64,000 bases of DNA from Coriobacteriaceae bacterium (GTDB lineage Bacteria; Actinomycetota; Coriobacteriia; Coriobacteriales; Atopobiaceae), in NCBI GenBank assembly GCA_004557505.1, contig SFGZ01000001.1:1-64000 (forward strand), in the 5' to 3' direction. Below are positions 25,228 through 35,470 of this stretch, piece by piece (position 1 is the first letter of the stretch; each line of letters starts with the position of its first letter). Position numbers and translations under genes: made by a program. Below the pieces are notes generated by a model that saw only the letters and a program-made list of their open reading frames with translations, had not been told where the DNA came from and did not search any database.

Positions 25228-25746
25228 CTAGGCGGCCTGCTTTTCGGAGACCGCCTGGAGCGCGGTGACGAGGCCCCTGGCGGGACCGGCGCACACCTGC
25301 GCAATGCCGGAGAGCGGGCTGCCAATGACGTACACGAGCTTGGCGAGCAGCTCGTCGCGGGACGGGAGCTCGGCGTAGGCGAGGGCCTCCTCGGCCGTAA
25401 TGGCCTTGCCGTCGGCGACGCCGCCCAGGACCTGCGTCTTCTTGAGCTTGTCGGCCTCCTGCTTCAGGACCTTGGCGGCCTCGACGGGATCGTTCTCGTA
25501 GAAGACGTAGGCGCAGGTGCCTTTGAGCATGTCGTCGATGTCGGGCATCTCGGCGTCCTTGAGGGCGATGCGCACGATGTTGTTCTTGTAGACCTTCATG
25601 TGCGCGCCGGCCTCGCGCAGGGCGCGACGGAACTCCTGGGCCTCCTTGACGGTGAGGCCGCGGTAGTCGATGACAAAGACGCCCTTGGAAGCCTCGATGG
25701 AACCCTTGACCTTCTCGAGCATGTCGATGTTGGACTGTGCTGGCAT
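25228..25746 (-). CDS. rplJ: 50S ribosomal protein L10
   Basis: 172 residues with the L10 core VFVIDYRGLTVKEAQEFRRA near 23-42 and NNIVRIALKDAEM. It forms the base of the stalk, holding L7/L12 dimers, and in most bacteria the L10-L12 complex represses its own mRNA by binding the leader. A 210-base structured leader and a promoter candidate lie upstream. Confidence 0.97.
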   Translation of the reverse strand: MPAQSNIDMLEKVKGSIEASKGVFVIDYRGLTVKEAQEFRRALREAGAHMKVYKNNIVRIALKDAEMPDIDDMLKGTCAYVFYENDPVEAAKVLKQEADKLKKTQVLGGVADGKAITAEEALAYAELPSRDELLAKLVYVIGSPLSGIAQVCAGPARGLVTALQAVSEKQAA

Positions 25747-25957
25747 ATGAACACCTCCTTCTCATGCGTTTCCGGGCACGATCCGCCGACGCGGCGGGCC
25801 CCTCGCATGAGAGGGCCCCGCTTGGCGCAGCCAAACGGGGCCTCATGGATTCTTAGCTGAGACCACCTCGGCAGGCGGGTTTCCCCTTTGAGCCCTAAGG
25901 CACCGGCTGTCTTTGGCAGCGGGACGTGCGACGAGTGCAGCGCAGGCAAAAGCCTGC
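25747..25957 (-). promoter_or_regulatory. L10-type leader RNA of rplJ-rplL
   Basis: The leader before rplJ holds a GCAGGC-TTTT-GCCTGC hairpin (25942-25957), and two GC-rich hairpins that share bases and cannot form together: 25814-25842 (GGCCCCG...CGGGGCC) and 25796-25818 (GGGCCC...GGGCCC with a bulge). Mutually exclusive stems before rplJ are the usual arrangement for L10 autogenous control. Position and architecture support the call; the kink-turn binding site was not confirmed. Confidence 0.6.
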
Positions 25958-25964
25958 AACGGGT

Positions 25965-25994
25965 ATTCTTGCACGCGACTGGCCGCCGAGTCAA
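25965..25994 (-). promoter_or_regulatory. Promoter of rplJ-rplL
   Basis: Minus-strand TTGACT, 18 bases, AAGAAT. It lies between the rplA terminator and the leader hairpins, giving a leader of about 210 bases. Confidence 0.55.
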
Positions 25995-26028
25995 GGCGTG
26001 TGGGCGAGATACGCCACCGTCACAAAAA

Positions 26029-26050
26029 GCCCCGCTCGCACGAGCGGGGC
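26029..26050 (-). terminator. Terminator after rplA
   Basis: GCCCCGCTCG and CGAGCGGGGC form a perfect 10-bp stem with a 2-base loop (likely opened to 4), followed by TTTTTG on the minus strand. A textbook intrinsic terminator 25 bases past the rplA stop. Confidence 0.92.
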
Positions 26051-26074
26051 CTCAACCCAGGATGCGCGCGGGGG

Positions 26075-26782
26075 CTAGTCCTCCATGAAGTCGCGGGTCT
26101 TGGCGGTGTCCACCTTGATGCCGGGGCCCATGGTGGTGGAGATCACGATGGACTTGACGTACTTGCCCTTGGCGCTCGAGGGCTTGACGCGCAGAAGCTC
26201 GGTGATGAGCGCGCCGTAGTTCTCCACGAGGTCCTTGACGTCGAAGGACGCCTTGCCCATGGGGACGTGGCAGATGCCGTAGCGGTCCGCGCGGTACTCG
26301 ACGCGGCCGGCCTTGAGCTCCTTGACCATCTTCTCGACGTCCATGGTCACGGTGCCCAGCTTGGGGTTGGGCATGAGGCCGCGGGGGCCGAGGATGCGGC
26401 CGAGGCGGCCGACCTTGCCCATGAGGTTGGGCGTGGCGATGACGGCGTCGAAGTTGATGTTGCCCTTCTGGATTTCCTCGATGAGGTCATCGGAGCCCAC
26501 GACGTCGGCGCCGGCGGCCTCCGCCTCGGCGGCCTTGGCGCCCTCGGCAAAGACGGCGACGCGAACGGTCTTGCCGGTTCCGTTGGGCAGCGAGATGGAC
26601 CCGCGGATGTTCTGGTCGGCCTTGCGGGTGTCGACGCCCAGGCGGACGGCGACCTCGACGGTCTCGTCAAACTTGGCAGAGGAGAGCTCCTTGGCAAGCG
26701 CCATGGCCTCCTTGGGCGAGTAGACCTTGCCGGCCTCGACCTTGGCGGCGGCGGCGTTGTAGTTCTTTCCGTGCTTGGGCAT
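26075..26782 (-). CDS. rplA: 50S ribosomal protein L1
   Basis: 235 residues starting MPKHGKNYNAAAAKVEAGKV, with the L1 signature region NLMGKVGRLGRILGPRGLMP near residues 118-137. L1 forms the mobile stalk that guides E-site tRNA out and represses the rplKA mRNA in other bacteria. Start at 26782 has AGGAGG upstream; a start seven codons earlier lacks support. Confidence 0.97.
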   Translation of the reverse strand: MPKHGKNYNAAAAKVEAGKVYSPKEAMALAKELSSAKFDETVEVAVRLGVDTRKADQNIRGSISLPNGTGKTVRVAVFAEGAKAAEAEAAGADVVGSDDLIEEIQKGNINFDAVIATPNLMGKVGRLGRILGPRGLMPNPKLGTVTMDVEKMVKELKAGRVEYRADRYGICHVPMGKASFDVKDLVENYGALITELLRVKPSSAKGKYVKSIVISTTMGPGIKVDTAKTRDFMED

Positions 26783-26893
26783 GTTGATACCTCCTGTGGT
26801 CAACGGGCCTGTCGCCCTCCCACATATAGTTGGCGGACTTCCGCCATGTCCTGAGAGGCGCCCCGCGTGGGACGCATGGTGCCGTGATGGGGG

Positions 26894-27325
26894 CTAGTCC
26901 TCGGCGATGGTGACGCCCATGGAGCGGGCGGTGCCGGCAACGATCTTCTTGGCGGCCTCGATGTCGTTGGCGTTGAGGTCCGGCATCTTGATCTGTGCGA
27001 TCTTGGTGAGCTGCTCCTGGGTGAGCTGGCCGACCTTGTCGCGCTGCGGCACGCCGGAGCCGCTCTTGAGACCCAGCTCCTTCTTGATGAGGTGGGCCGC
27101 AGGCGGGGTCTTGGTCACGAAGTCGAAGCTGCGGTCCTCGTAGACGGTGATCTCGACGGGGATGATGTCGCCGGCCTGGTCCTTGGTGGCCGCATTGAAG
27201 GCCTGGCAGAACTGCATGATGTTGACCTGGGCAGCGCCAAGGGCGGGGCCGACGGGAGGCGCGGGGTTGGCGGCGCCGGCTGGAATCTGGAGCTTGATGA
27301 GGTGGGTGACATTCTTCTTGGGCAT
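26894..27325 (-). CDS. rplK: 50S ribosomal protein L11
   Basis: 143 residues starting MPKKNVTHLIKLQIPAGAAN and including PAPPVGPALGAAQVNIMQFC, the proline-rich thiopeptide-binding N-domain. L11 binds the GTPase-associated region of 23S rRNA and is needed for stringent RelA activation. Good AGGAGG ribosome site. It lies 90 bases after nusG and 111 before rplA. Confidence 0.98.
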   Translation of the reverse strand: MPKKNVTHLIKLQIPAGAANPAPPVGPALGAAQVNIMQFCQAFNAATKDQAGDIIPVEITVYEDRSFDFVTKTPPAAHLIKKELGLKSGSGVPQRDKVGQLTQEQLTKIAQIKMPDLNANDIEAAKKIVAGTARSMGVTIAED

Positions 27326-27415
27326 GACGTTCCTCCTGGAGAGCGTGCTTTGTATCTATCTTCACGCAGGCGCCCGAGAAGCCATCCTCACCGATACGGG
27401 GCCTGCCGGAAGTTC

Positions 27416-27967
27416 CTAGCTGATGGCCGAGATCTGGTCGAGCGTGAGCTCGACGGGGGTCTCGCGGCCAAAGATCATGAGCATGACCTTGACCTTGCCC
27501 GCCTCGGCGTTGACCTCGGAGACCTGGCCGTCGAAATCGGCCAGGGGGCCGGAGAGGACGCGCACGGACATGCCGGCCTCGATGTTTGTCGAGGTGCGCT
27601 TGGGCGTGGGGGCGGCCGCATTGGTGCGGACGCCGCCGCGACGCATGATCTTGTCGAACTCGTCGCGACGGAGCGGCGTGGGCTTGCCGTCGAGGCCCAC
27701 GAAGCCCGTGACGCCGGGCGTGTTGCGCACGACGGCCCAGGTGTTGTCGTCTACCTCCATGCGAACGAGGACATAGCCCGGAAAGACCTTGGCCTCCTTG
27801 GTCTCGCGCTTGCCGCCGTCCTTGACCTCGGTGACCTCCTCGGTTGGGATCTGGATGTCCACGACCTTGTCGCCAATGCCGTAGGTCTCGATGCGGTGCT
27901 CGAGGTCGGTCTTGACCTTGTTCTCGTACCCAGAGTACGTGTGAATGACATACCAGCGCTTGGCCAT
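27416..27967 (-). CDS. nusG: Transcription termination/antitermination factor NusG
   Basis: 183 residues. The NGN domain begins KRWYVIHTYSGYENKVKTDL and includes VFPGYVLVRMEVDD and NTPGVTGFVG; the C-terminal KOW domain reads FDGQVSEVNAEAGKVKVMLM. NusG binds the beta' clamp and links polymerase to S10 or Rho. It lies 3 bases after secE, so the two are cotranscribed. Confidence 0.97.
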   Translation of the reverse strand: MAKRWYVIHTYSGYENKVKTDLEHRIETYGIGDKVVDIQIPTEEVTEVKDGGKRETKEAKVFPGYVLVRMEVDDNTWAVVRNTPGVTGFVGLDGKPTPLRRDEFDKIMRRGGVRTNAAAPTPKRTSTNIEAGMSVRVLSGPLADFDGQVSEVNAEAGKVKVMLMIFGRETPVELTLDQISAIS

Positions 27968-27970
27968 AGC

Positions 27971-28369
27971 CTATGCCCCCAAACTCGTGTAGCCGACGAG
28001 CGCGGCCACGATGCCGGTGTCGACGAGCCAGAGCGCGACGCCAAAGACCACGAGCGAGATGATGACCGCGACAGAGTAGTTGCGCAGCTCGTCAGGCGAG
28101 GGCCACACGACGCGCTTCATCTCGGTGCGCACGGCGGAAAGGTAGTTGCCGATGCGCCTGCCCAGACCCGGCTTCTTGTTGCTCGCCTTGGCGGGCTTGC
28201 CCTGCCTCTCTGCCGCCTTGGCAACGGCCGCGGGCTGCTGCTTGAAGACGCCCTCTGCCTTCTGGGGATTGGAGGGGGCGGCAGAGGCAGCCTGGGCGGC
28301 CTCGCGCTCAGCGCGCTTCTGGGCACGTGCCTTGCGGACGCTCCTCTTGTTCCTGTCCTTGTTCGCCAT
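27971..28369 (-). CDS. secE: Preprotein translocase subunit SecE
   Basis: 132 residues with one C-terminal transmembrane helix (VAVIISLVVFGVALWLVDTG, near 105-124) preceded by the conserved amphipathic part EMKRVVWPSPDELRNYS. The first 70 residues are a long basic, Ala-rich extension (KRAEREAAQAASAAP), longer than in most Firmicutes. SecE clamps SecY. I chose ATG 28369; a GTG two codons upstream is also possible. Confidence 0.95.
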   Translation of the reverse strand: MANKDRNKRSVRKARAQKRAEREAAQAASAAPSNPQKAEGVFKQQPAAVAKAAERQGKPAKASNKKPGLGRRIGNYLSAVRTEMKRVVWPSPDELRNYSVAVIISLVVFGVALWLVDTGIVAALVGYTSLGA

Positions 28370-28444
28370 CCTCACGACTCCTCAAAGACTCGCCTTACAT
28401 GGAAACCGGCTAACCCCTAAGGGAAAGCCGGTGGGAAACTCTGG

Positions 28445-28517
28445 CACGCCAGGAAGGACTCGAACCCTCAACACTCGGTTTTGGAGACCGATGCTCTACC
28501 AATTGAACTACTGGCGT
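28445..28517 (-). tRNA. tRNA-Trp (CCA)
   Basis: A complete cloverleaf with ACGCCAG/CTGGCGT acceptor stem, anticodon loop CTCCAAA (anticodon CCA) and GGTTCGAGTCC T arm. The 3' CCA appears to be encoded (28442-28444). It lies between rpmG and secE, as in several Gram-positive genomes. Confidence 0.96.
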
Positions 28518-28534
28518 GTGTGGACCCACCTAGT

Positions 28535-28684
28535 TTAGCGGGTCTCGCGGTGAAGCGTGTGCTTACGGCACCACGGACAATACTTCTTCATCTCAAGGCG
28601 ATCAGGGGTGTTCGCCTTGTTCTTGGTTGTGGTGTAGTTGCGGCGCTTGCACTCGGTGCATGCAAGTGTAACAAGTGTACGCAT
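28535..28684 (-). CDS. rpmG: 50S ribosomal protein L33
   Basis: 49 residues starting MRTLVTLACTECKRRNYTTT and ending CPWCRKHTLHRETR: the zinc-type L33 with two CxxC pairs (CTEC near 9-12, CPWC near 36-39). AGGAGG lies five bases before the ATG. The gene is on the usual rpmG-(tRNA-Trp)-secE-nusG path with 18 bases to the tRNA. Confidence 0.96.
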   Translation of the reverse strand: MRTLVTLACTECKRRNYTTTKNKANTPDRLEMKKYCPWCRKHTLHRETR

Positions 28685-28743
28685 GAATCCTCCTGAGACA
28701 CCATGTCACTTCGAGGCCATCCTCGAAGATGGCGCGGTGGAGA

Positions 28744-28773
28744 ACGTTACCATTACCTGACGCATCCTGTCAA
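28744..28773 (-). promoter_or_regulatory. Promoter of rpmG-tRNA-Trp-secE-nusG
   Basis: Minus-strand TTGACA (perfect), 18 bases, TAACGT. About 60 bases upstream of rpmG and after the tuf terminator. Confidence 0.6.
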
Positions 28774-28895
28774 CCAGACCGTCCCCGCGCAACCCATCTC
28801 ACATAACATTCACGCGAGAGAGCAGCGCTGGCCTGGGCGGATGCAGCGAGAGCCACGTGCGACACGCGGGTGCCCGCATGCGCCTCTCAAGAGAA

Positions 28896-28925
28896 GGGCC
28901 CGGCACCCTTGTGGATGCCGGGCCC
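28896..28925 (-). terminator. Terminator after tuf
   Basis: GGGCCCGGCA and TGCCGGGCCC form a perfect 10-bp stem with a 10-base loop, followed by TTCTCTTG on the minus strand, 22 bases past the tuf stop. Confidence 0.85.
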
Positions 28926-28946
28926 CAAGTTAGCTTCCGGGGGAGG

Positions 28947-30152
<1,206 letters not shown>

Positions 30153-30252
30153 TGCCAATCCTCCTTTTGGAACGAACCTCTCCGGCCATTCCATGGTACA
30201 GAAATACACCCATTTATGCTCAGCGGCGCCGAAGCGCCGCAGAAAAGCCTGG

Positions 30253-30326
30253 TACCGGTGACTGGATTCGAACCAGTGACATCGCGGGTATGAGCCGCGT
30301 GCTCTAACCAGCTGAGCTACACCGGC
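30253..30326 (-). tRNA. tRNA-Met (CAT), elongator type
   Basis: GCCGGTG/CACCGGT acceptor, anticodon loop CTCATAC, T arm CTGGTTCGAATCCAG, encoded CCA at 30250-30252. The first base pair and D arm fit an elongator Met; a CAT anticodon could also be modified to read AUA (tRNA-Ile2), which cannot be told apart by eye. It lies 100 bases upstream of tuf in the same transcript. Confidence 0.9.
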
Positions 30327-30350
30327 ATGGAGCCGAGCGCTTGAAGATGG

Positions 30351-30423
30351 AGCCCGCGACCGGATTCGAACCGGTGACCTCTTCGTTACCAACGAAGTGC
30401 TCTACCGACTGAGCTACACGGGC
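30351..30423 (-). tRNA. tRNA-Thr (GGT)
   Basis: Acceptor GCCCGTG with CGCGGGC (one G-T pair), anticodon loop TTGGTAA on a CTTCG/CGAAG stem, T arm CCGGTTCGAATCCGG, encoded CCA at 30348-30350. Second tRNA of the tuf operon. Confidence 0.95.
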
Positions 30424-30427
30424 ATGG

Positions 30428-30507
30428 TGGGGATGCTTGGACTCGAACCAAGGAACCCAGAGGGAGCGGATTTACAGTCCGCCGCAGTTGCCGCTGTGCC
30501 ACATCCC
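30428..30507 (-). tRNA. tRNA-Tyr (GTA)
   Basis: Acceptor GGGGATG/CATCCCC, anticodon loop CTGTAAA on a GCGGA/TCCGC stem, moderately long variable arm, T arm CTTGGTTCGAGTCCAAG, encoded CCA at 30425-30427. First tRNA of the tuf operon. Confidence 0.94.
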
Positions 30508-30556
30508 CATTCCGTTTTCAAGCACCACATGGGGCGAACCCCCTGTAGCGGAGTGA

Positions 30557-30585
30557 ATAATACGACGCGGGAAAAATCCTGTCAA
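30557..30585 (-). promoter_or_regulatory. Strong promoter of the tRNA-Tyr-Thr-Met-tuf operon; rest of the 30508-30837 gap is empty
   Basis: Minus-strand TTGACA, 17 bases, TATTAT: eleven of twelve consensus bases with ideal spacing, the best promoter in the window. Transcription would start near 30550, about 43 bases before tRNA-Tyr. In the remainder of this 330-base gap I see only an inverted repeat (TTCGGCCGG...CCGGCCGAA, 30798-30827) after tRNA-Thr(TGT). Confidence 0.85.
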
Positions 30586-30837
30586 CGCATACCTCGGTAC
30601 CGGGCGTATCTACCCCACGAATCCCGCACAACTTGGAAGAACCCGCAGGTAGAGATGGCAGTGGAAAACTGACTTAAAGACCCCTTCGGAACTTTTGGCG
30701 ACCAAGCGGGCGTGTGTGGGCGCCGCCTGGGGCCATGGCTGCCCGCACGGCGGGTGGTTTTCCGTGCGCGTGGCGCGGGCCAGGCCCCGCGAATGGGTTC
30801 GGCCGGAGGCGCATGCCCCCGGCCGAAAGGTTCCTGG

Positions 30838-30909
30838 AGCCGGTAGAGGGAGTCGAACCCACAACCCACGGTTTACAAAACCGTTGCTCTGCCATTGAGC
30901 CATACCGGC
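30838..30909 (-). tRNA. tRNA-Thr (TGT)
   Basis: Acceptor GCCGGTA/TACCGGC, anticodon loop TTTGTAA on an ACGGT/ACCGT stem, T arm GTGGGTTCGACTCCC (imperfect outer pair), encoded CCA at 30835-30837. It stands 67 bases after the Rae1-like gene, outside the tuf operon promoter. Confidence 0.94.
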
Positions 30910-30976
30910 GGTGAGGCCATGATAGCGCGTTTGGGCCATCCTGGCACGCGCGGGGGCAGATTGGCGCCTGCCCCCG

Positions 30977-31564
30977 CTATCTGCGCCCGCGCAGCCTGTC
31001 AAGCTTGGCGCGGGTCTGCGCGTCGAGCCTGTCCTCCAGGCTTAGGTGGGTGTGGGACCCCCGCTCGCGCGCCTCCTCGATCCCCTGGTTCACGATGCCC
31101 ATGTCCTGCGCCAGAAGCGCGCTCGAGACCGTGGTCACGGGGATGCCGCCCACGGTGCAGCGGATGGCGTTGTCCGAGGTCACGAGCAGCACGTCCCTCT
31201 CGGCGTGCCGCGCCTCCGTGACCAGGCGCTCTATGACCGTGTCGGCAGACTCCCCCGTGCGCGAGAAGACCACGCGCACGCCCGCCGTGCTCCAGTTGGG
31301 CCGCTCGCTCGAGAGGTTGCCCGCCGCATCGAAGACCACGACCGGCTCGTAGCTGCCCTGGGCGTAGGCGGCCACGTCGGCGACGAGCGCCTCGCGGGCG
31401 CGGTCAAAGGGGTCGTGTCCGTAGGGGTCGCGCGAGAGGTGCGCCACATCGGCAAGGGCGCCGGCGCCGGCGCGCCCGTCGATGAGCGCGGCGTAGCGGG
31501 GCGTCCCATGCACCACGTTGTAGCCGTCGACCACGAGGAGCGCGAGGCGGGGGCGCCTAGGCAT
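30977..31564 (-). CDS. rae1: NYN-domain ribosome-associated endonuclease (YacP/Rae1 family)
   Basis: 195 residues. The PIN-like NYN fold is marked by LLVVDGYNVVHG (near 8-19), the acidic positions in VVVFDAAGN and TGESADTVIERLVTEAR, and LLVTSDNAIR. In Bacillus, Rae1 cleaves mRNA in the ribosomal A site. The rlmB-yacP pairing and synteny with Bacillus support the name. The ATG at 31564 overlaps the end of rlmB by 8 bases; a longer frame to 31738 is only that overlap. Confidence 0.85.
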   Translation of the reverse strand: MPRRPRLALLVVDGYNVVHGTPRYAALIDGRAGAGALADVAHLSRDPYGHDPFDRAREALVADVAAYAQGSYEPVVVFDAAGNLSSERPNWSTAGVRVVFSRTGESADTVIERLVTEARHAERDVLLVTSDNAIRCTVGGIPVTTVSSALLAQDMGIVNQGIEEARERGSHTHLSLEDRLDAQTRAKLDRLRGRR

Positions 31565-32570
31565 CCGAGCGAGCCCCCTCGCTCGCGCGCCGGAGCCACT
31601 CGTAGCACATGACCGTGGTGGCCTGCGCGACGTTGAGCGACTCGACGCGGCCGCGCTGCGGGAGCCTGGCGCAAAAGTCGCAGTGGCCGAGCACGAGGCG
31701 GGAGACGCCCTCCCCCTCCGAGCCCATGACCAGCGCAAGCCTGCCGTAGACGGGCGCGTGCCACACGTCCTGCTCGGCGTGCTCGGTGGCGGCGCATGCC
31801 CAGAAGCCGGCCTCCTTGAGCCGGTCGATCGCGCGGGCGAGGTTGGGGACCTGCGCTATCGGGAGATGCAGCACCGCTCCGGCCGAGGTCTTGTAGGCGC
31901 CGGGCCCCACGGTGGCGGCGCGGGCGTTGGCCACGACCACGCCGGCCGCCCCCACGACCTCGGCGGAGCGCACGATGGCGCCGAAGTTGCCCTCGTCGGT
32001 CACGTGGTCGAGCACGACCACCAGGGCGTCGCCCTCCCCCGCCGCGGCGATGACGTCCTCGATGGTGGCGTACGAGAAGGGCTTGGTCTTGACGACGATG
32101 CCCTGATGGGCGCCATGGCTCGAGAGGCGGTCGAGGCGGGAGCGGGGTACGGCCTCGCACTCCACGCCCGCGTCGGCGAGCCTGCGGACCAGCGCCGCGA
32201 GAGCCCTGTCGGCCCCCTCGGGCGAGCCGGCGCCGTCCTGCACGTAGGCGGTGCGGATGGAGACCCCGGCGTCGAGCGCCTCGGCGACGGCACGCCGTCC
32301 CTCGATGAGGTCCGAGCCGGGCGTTGTGGCACGCGGCTGGTCCTGGCGGCCGGACGCGCGCTGGGAGCGGGGGGCCGGGCGCTTTGGGCCGCGCTGGCCA
32401 CGGCCTCCCTGGGCCTGGCGCCCACCTGGGGCCCCGCCGCCCGAACGCGAACCCGCACGCTGGTCACGCCCGCGACGCTGCCCGCCGCGACCGGGCTGAG
32501 AAGGTTGCGGGGCGCCCTGCCCCCTGCGGGAGGGGCCACGGCGCGCGTTGTCTCGTGCCATCCCCATCAC
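31557..32570 (-). CDS. rlmB: 23S rRNA 2'-O-ribose methyltransferase, TrmH/SpoU family (RlmB-like)
   Basis: 337 residues. The SPOUT catalytic part has DHVTDEGNFGAIVRSAEVVG (motif 1, near 193-212), LVMGSEGEGVSRLV (motif 2) and ESLNVAQATTVMCYEWLR (motif 3). RlmB methylates a guanosine in the 23S P loop. The first 80 residues are a low-complexity Arg/Gly/Gln tail unlike the family core. Starts at 32570 (GTG), 32567 and 32561 (ATG) are all possible. It begins directly at the cysS stop in the conserved cysS-rlmB-yacP order. Confidence 0.9.
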   Translation of the reverse strand: MMGMARDNARRGPSRRGQGAPQPSQPGRGGQRRGRDQRAGSRSGGGAPGGRQAQGGRGQRGPKRPAPRSQRASGRQDQPRATTPGSDLIEGRRAVAEALDAGVSIRTAYVQDGAGSPEGADRALAALVRRLADAGVECEAVPRSRLDRLSSHGAHQGIVVKTKPFSYATIEDVIAAAGEGDALVVVLDHVTDEGNFGAIVRSAEVVGAAGVVVANARAATVGPGAYKTSAGAVLHLPIAQVPNLARAIDRLKEAGFWACAATEHAEQDVWHAPVYGRLALVMGSEGEGVSRLVLGHCDFCARLPQRGRVESLNVAQATTVMCYEWLRRASEGARSDA

Positions 32571-34031
<1,461 letters not shown>

Positions 34032-34066
34032 GGTTCGCTCCTTGGGATGTATGCACACGTACAGGC

Positions 34067-34075
34067 ATTGTAGCA
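34067..34075 (-). promoter_or_regulatory. Extended -10 promoter of cysS
   Basis: Minus-strand TGCTACAAT: TG at the extended position plus TACAAT (five of six). No good -35, which extended -10 promoters can lack. It gives a leader of about 30 bases. The same TGCTA-type element occurs before the M24 peptidase and murE genes. Confidence 0.65.
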
Positions 34076-34168
34076 GCACCCAGGGAGGCGGCCGGGGAGG
34101 GAGGCTCCCCGCGCGGCAAGGGCCGGCCGCAAGGAGGGTGGCGAGCGGGTTGCGTCTCGGAGGGCCCT

Positions 34169-35125
34169 CTATGCGGCAAGGCCCAGCGCGCCGGCGCCCG
34201 GGCCACGGGAGGCCGCAGGCCGCTGCCCCGGAGGCGTCGAGGACTCGACGCCGGGCCCGCAGCGACCGGCGAGGGCCTTGGCCCCATCGAGCACCTCGAA
34301 GCTGGAGGTCGCGGCTCCGCTGTAGTCGCCCATGCCAACTACGACGGCCAAGGCGGTGCCCACGGCATCGTTGCCAACGTAGCTCACGGCGTAGTCGGTG
34401 CCCTCGACCAGGGGGGTGCCGCCAAGCGCGACCTCCACCTGCGGCACCGCCGCCTTTCCCGCATACACGGCGTCCCCCACCGTGACGGTCGCATTCCGAA
34501 GCGAGGTTGGCTCGGGCGCCGAGACCGGGCTCGCCACGTACCAGTAGGCGTCGGCGTTGGAGACCCGCACGCTCACGCACTCGTCGAGCGACGAGGTGGC
34601 ACCCGTCAGCGAGTCGTGGGCCGTGAAGCTTGAGGTCCCCTCGTCATACCCAAGAAGCGTCACGGCATGCGGCCTGCCGGTGCTCGTGTACAGCACGATG
34701 CCAGCGGGGTTCTCGTCTATGAGGGCGCGAAGCTCGGCGGAGCGCTCCTCCTCGGTCGAGCCCGTGACGTAGCCGTGCTCCACGGCGTAGGCGGCGCCCT
34801 GCGTACCCACCGAAAAGCCGAAGGGAAGGCCCCTGGAGGAGGGAATCGAGGAGGTGGTGATCGATTCCCAGTCCTGGTCGCCGTTGAGCAGGGCGGCCCT
34901 GCGGAGCATGTTGGTGGCGGCATAGATGGTGCAGCGACCGGTGCTGCCGGGCTCGTTCACAAAGACCTCGTCTGCCAGGGTCTCGGCGAGTGTGGCCGCC
35001 CGCGCCTCGGGGACGACCGAAAAGAGCGCGAGGGCGAGCCCCGCCAGCAGCGAGGCGCATGCGAAGGCCACGCGAGCGGCGGCGACGCCGGAGCCGACAG
35101 GAGGCCTTCCTGCGGTAATGGGCAT
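34169..35125 (-). CDS. Secreted C39-like cysteine peptidase-fold protein
   Basis: 318 residues. A signal peptide (hydrophobic near 18-38, then PEARA-ATLA) is followed by a papain-like C39-type domain: putative nucleophile in STGRCTIYAATNML (near 63) and histidine in GRPHAVTLLGYD (near 152), with AHDSL downstream. Near 215-280 there is a small Ig-like module ending DAVGTALAVVVGMGDYSG, a G-x-Y-x-G repeat type common in Coriobacteriia surface proteins, then a Pro/Gly tail. Substrate unknown; the oxyanion residue was not verified. AAGGAA lies upstream of the ATG. Confidence 0.75.
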   Translation of the reverse strand: MPITAGRPPVGSGVAAARVAFACASLLAGLALALFSVVPEARAATLAETLADEVFVNEPGSTGRCTIYAATNMLRRAALLNGDQDWESITTSSIPSSRGLPFGFSVGTQGAAYAVEHGYVTGSTEEERSAELRALIDENPAGIVLYTSTGRPHAVTLLGYDEGTSSFTAHDSLTGATSSLDECVSVRVSNADAYWYVASPVSAPEPTSLRNATVTVGDAVYAGKAAVPQVEVALGGTPLVEGTDYAVSYVGNDAVGTALAVVVGMGDYSGAATSSFEVLDGAKALAGRCGPGVESSTPPGQRPAASRGPGAGALGLAA

Positions 35126-35470
35126 GTGCGGTTCCTTCCCGGCCGCGCAGGCTGGGGCGGTGTCAGTATGTCGAGGGTGCTAGTGCCTCGGGCGCGGGGT
35201 GGTGCCGTGGGGTGGCGCGGTGGTTCGCGTGCGTGGCATATCGTGCGCGGCCTGTACGGGTGCGCGCAAGGCGCGGGGTGGGCGCCCCGCCGCGCACATG
35301 CGGAACAGGCTAACCCCGCCTCGGCGGATACACGAAGTTTACGCACAGTCTTCGGGATGCCTGCATCTCATGACCATCAAATGAGTACAGGCCTGAGCCC
35401 CGTCGCACGGTATGGCGCGCGGTTGGCGAGAGGCGGCGGCGTCCCGGGCAGCCATGCCACGCGGGGTCCA
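35126..35470 (-). other. 345-base gap between ispF and the C39-like gene
   Basis: No credible ORF. It contains a hairpin GCGGGG-TGGGCG-CCCCGC near 35275-35292 and stretches of GC-rich alternating sequence. I could not identify a convincing promoter pair for the secreted protein gene, nor a clear terminator for ispF. Confidence 0.4.

Noticed and set aside
30669..30797. Possible extra gene or RNA in the gap between tRNA-Thr(TGT) and tRNA-Tyr
   Set aside because: Frames here are short and lack starts with ribosome sites; only a weak inverted repeat is visible.
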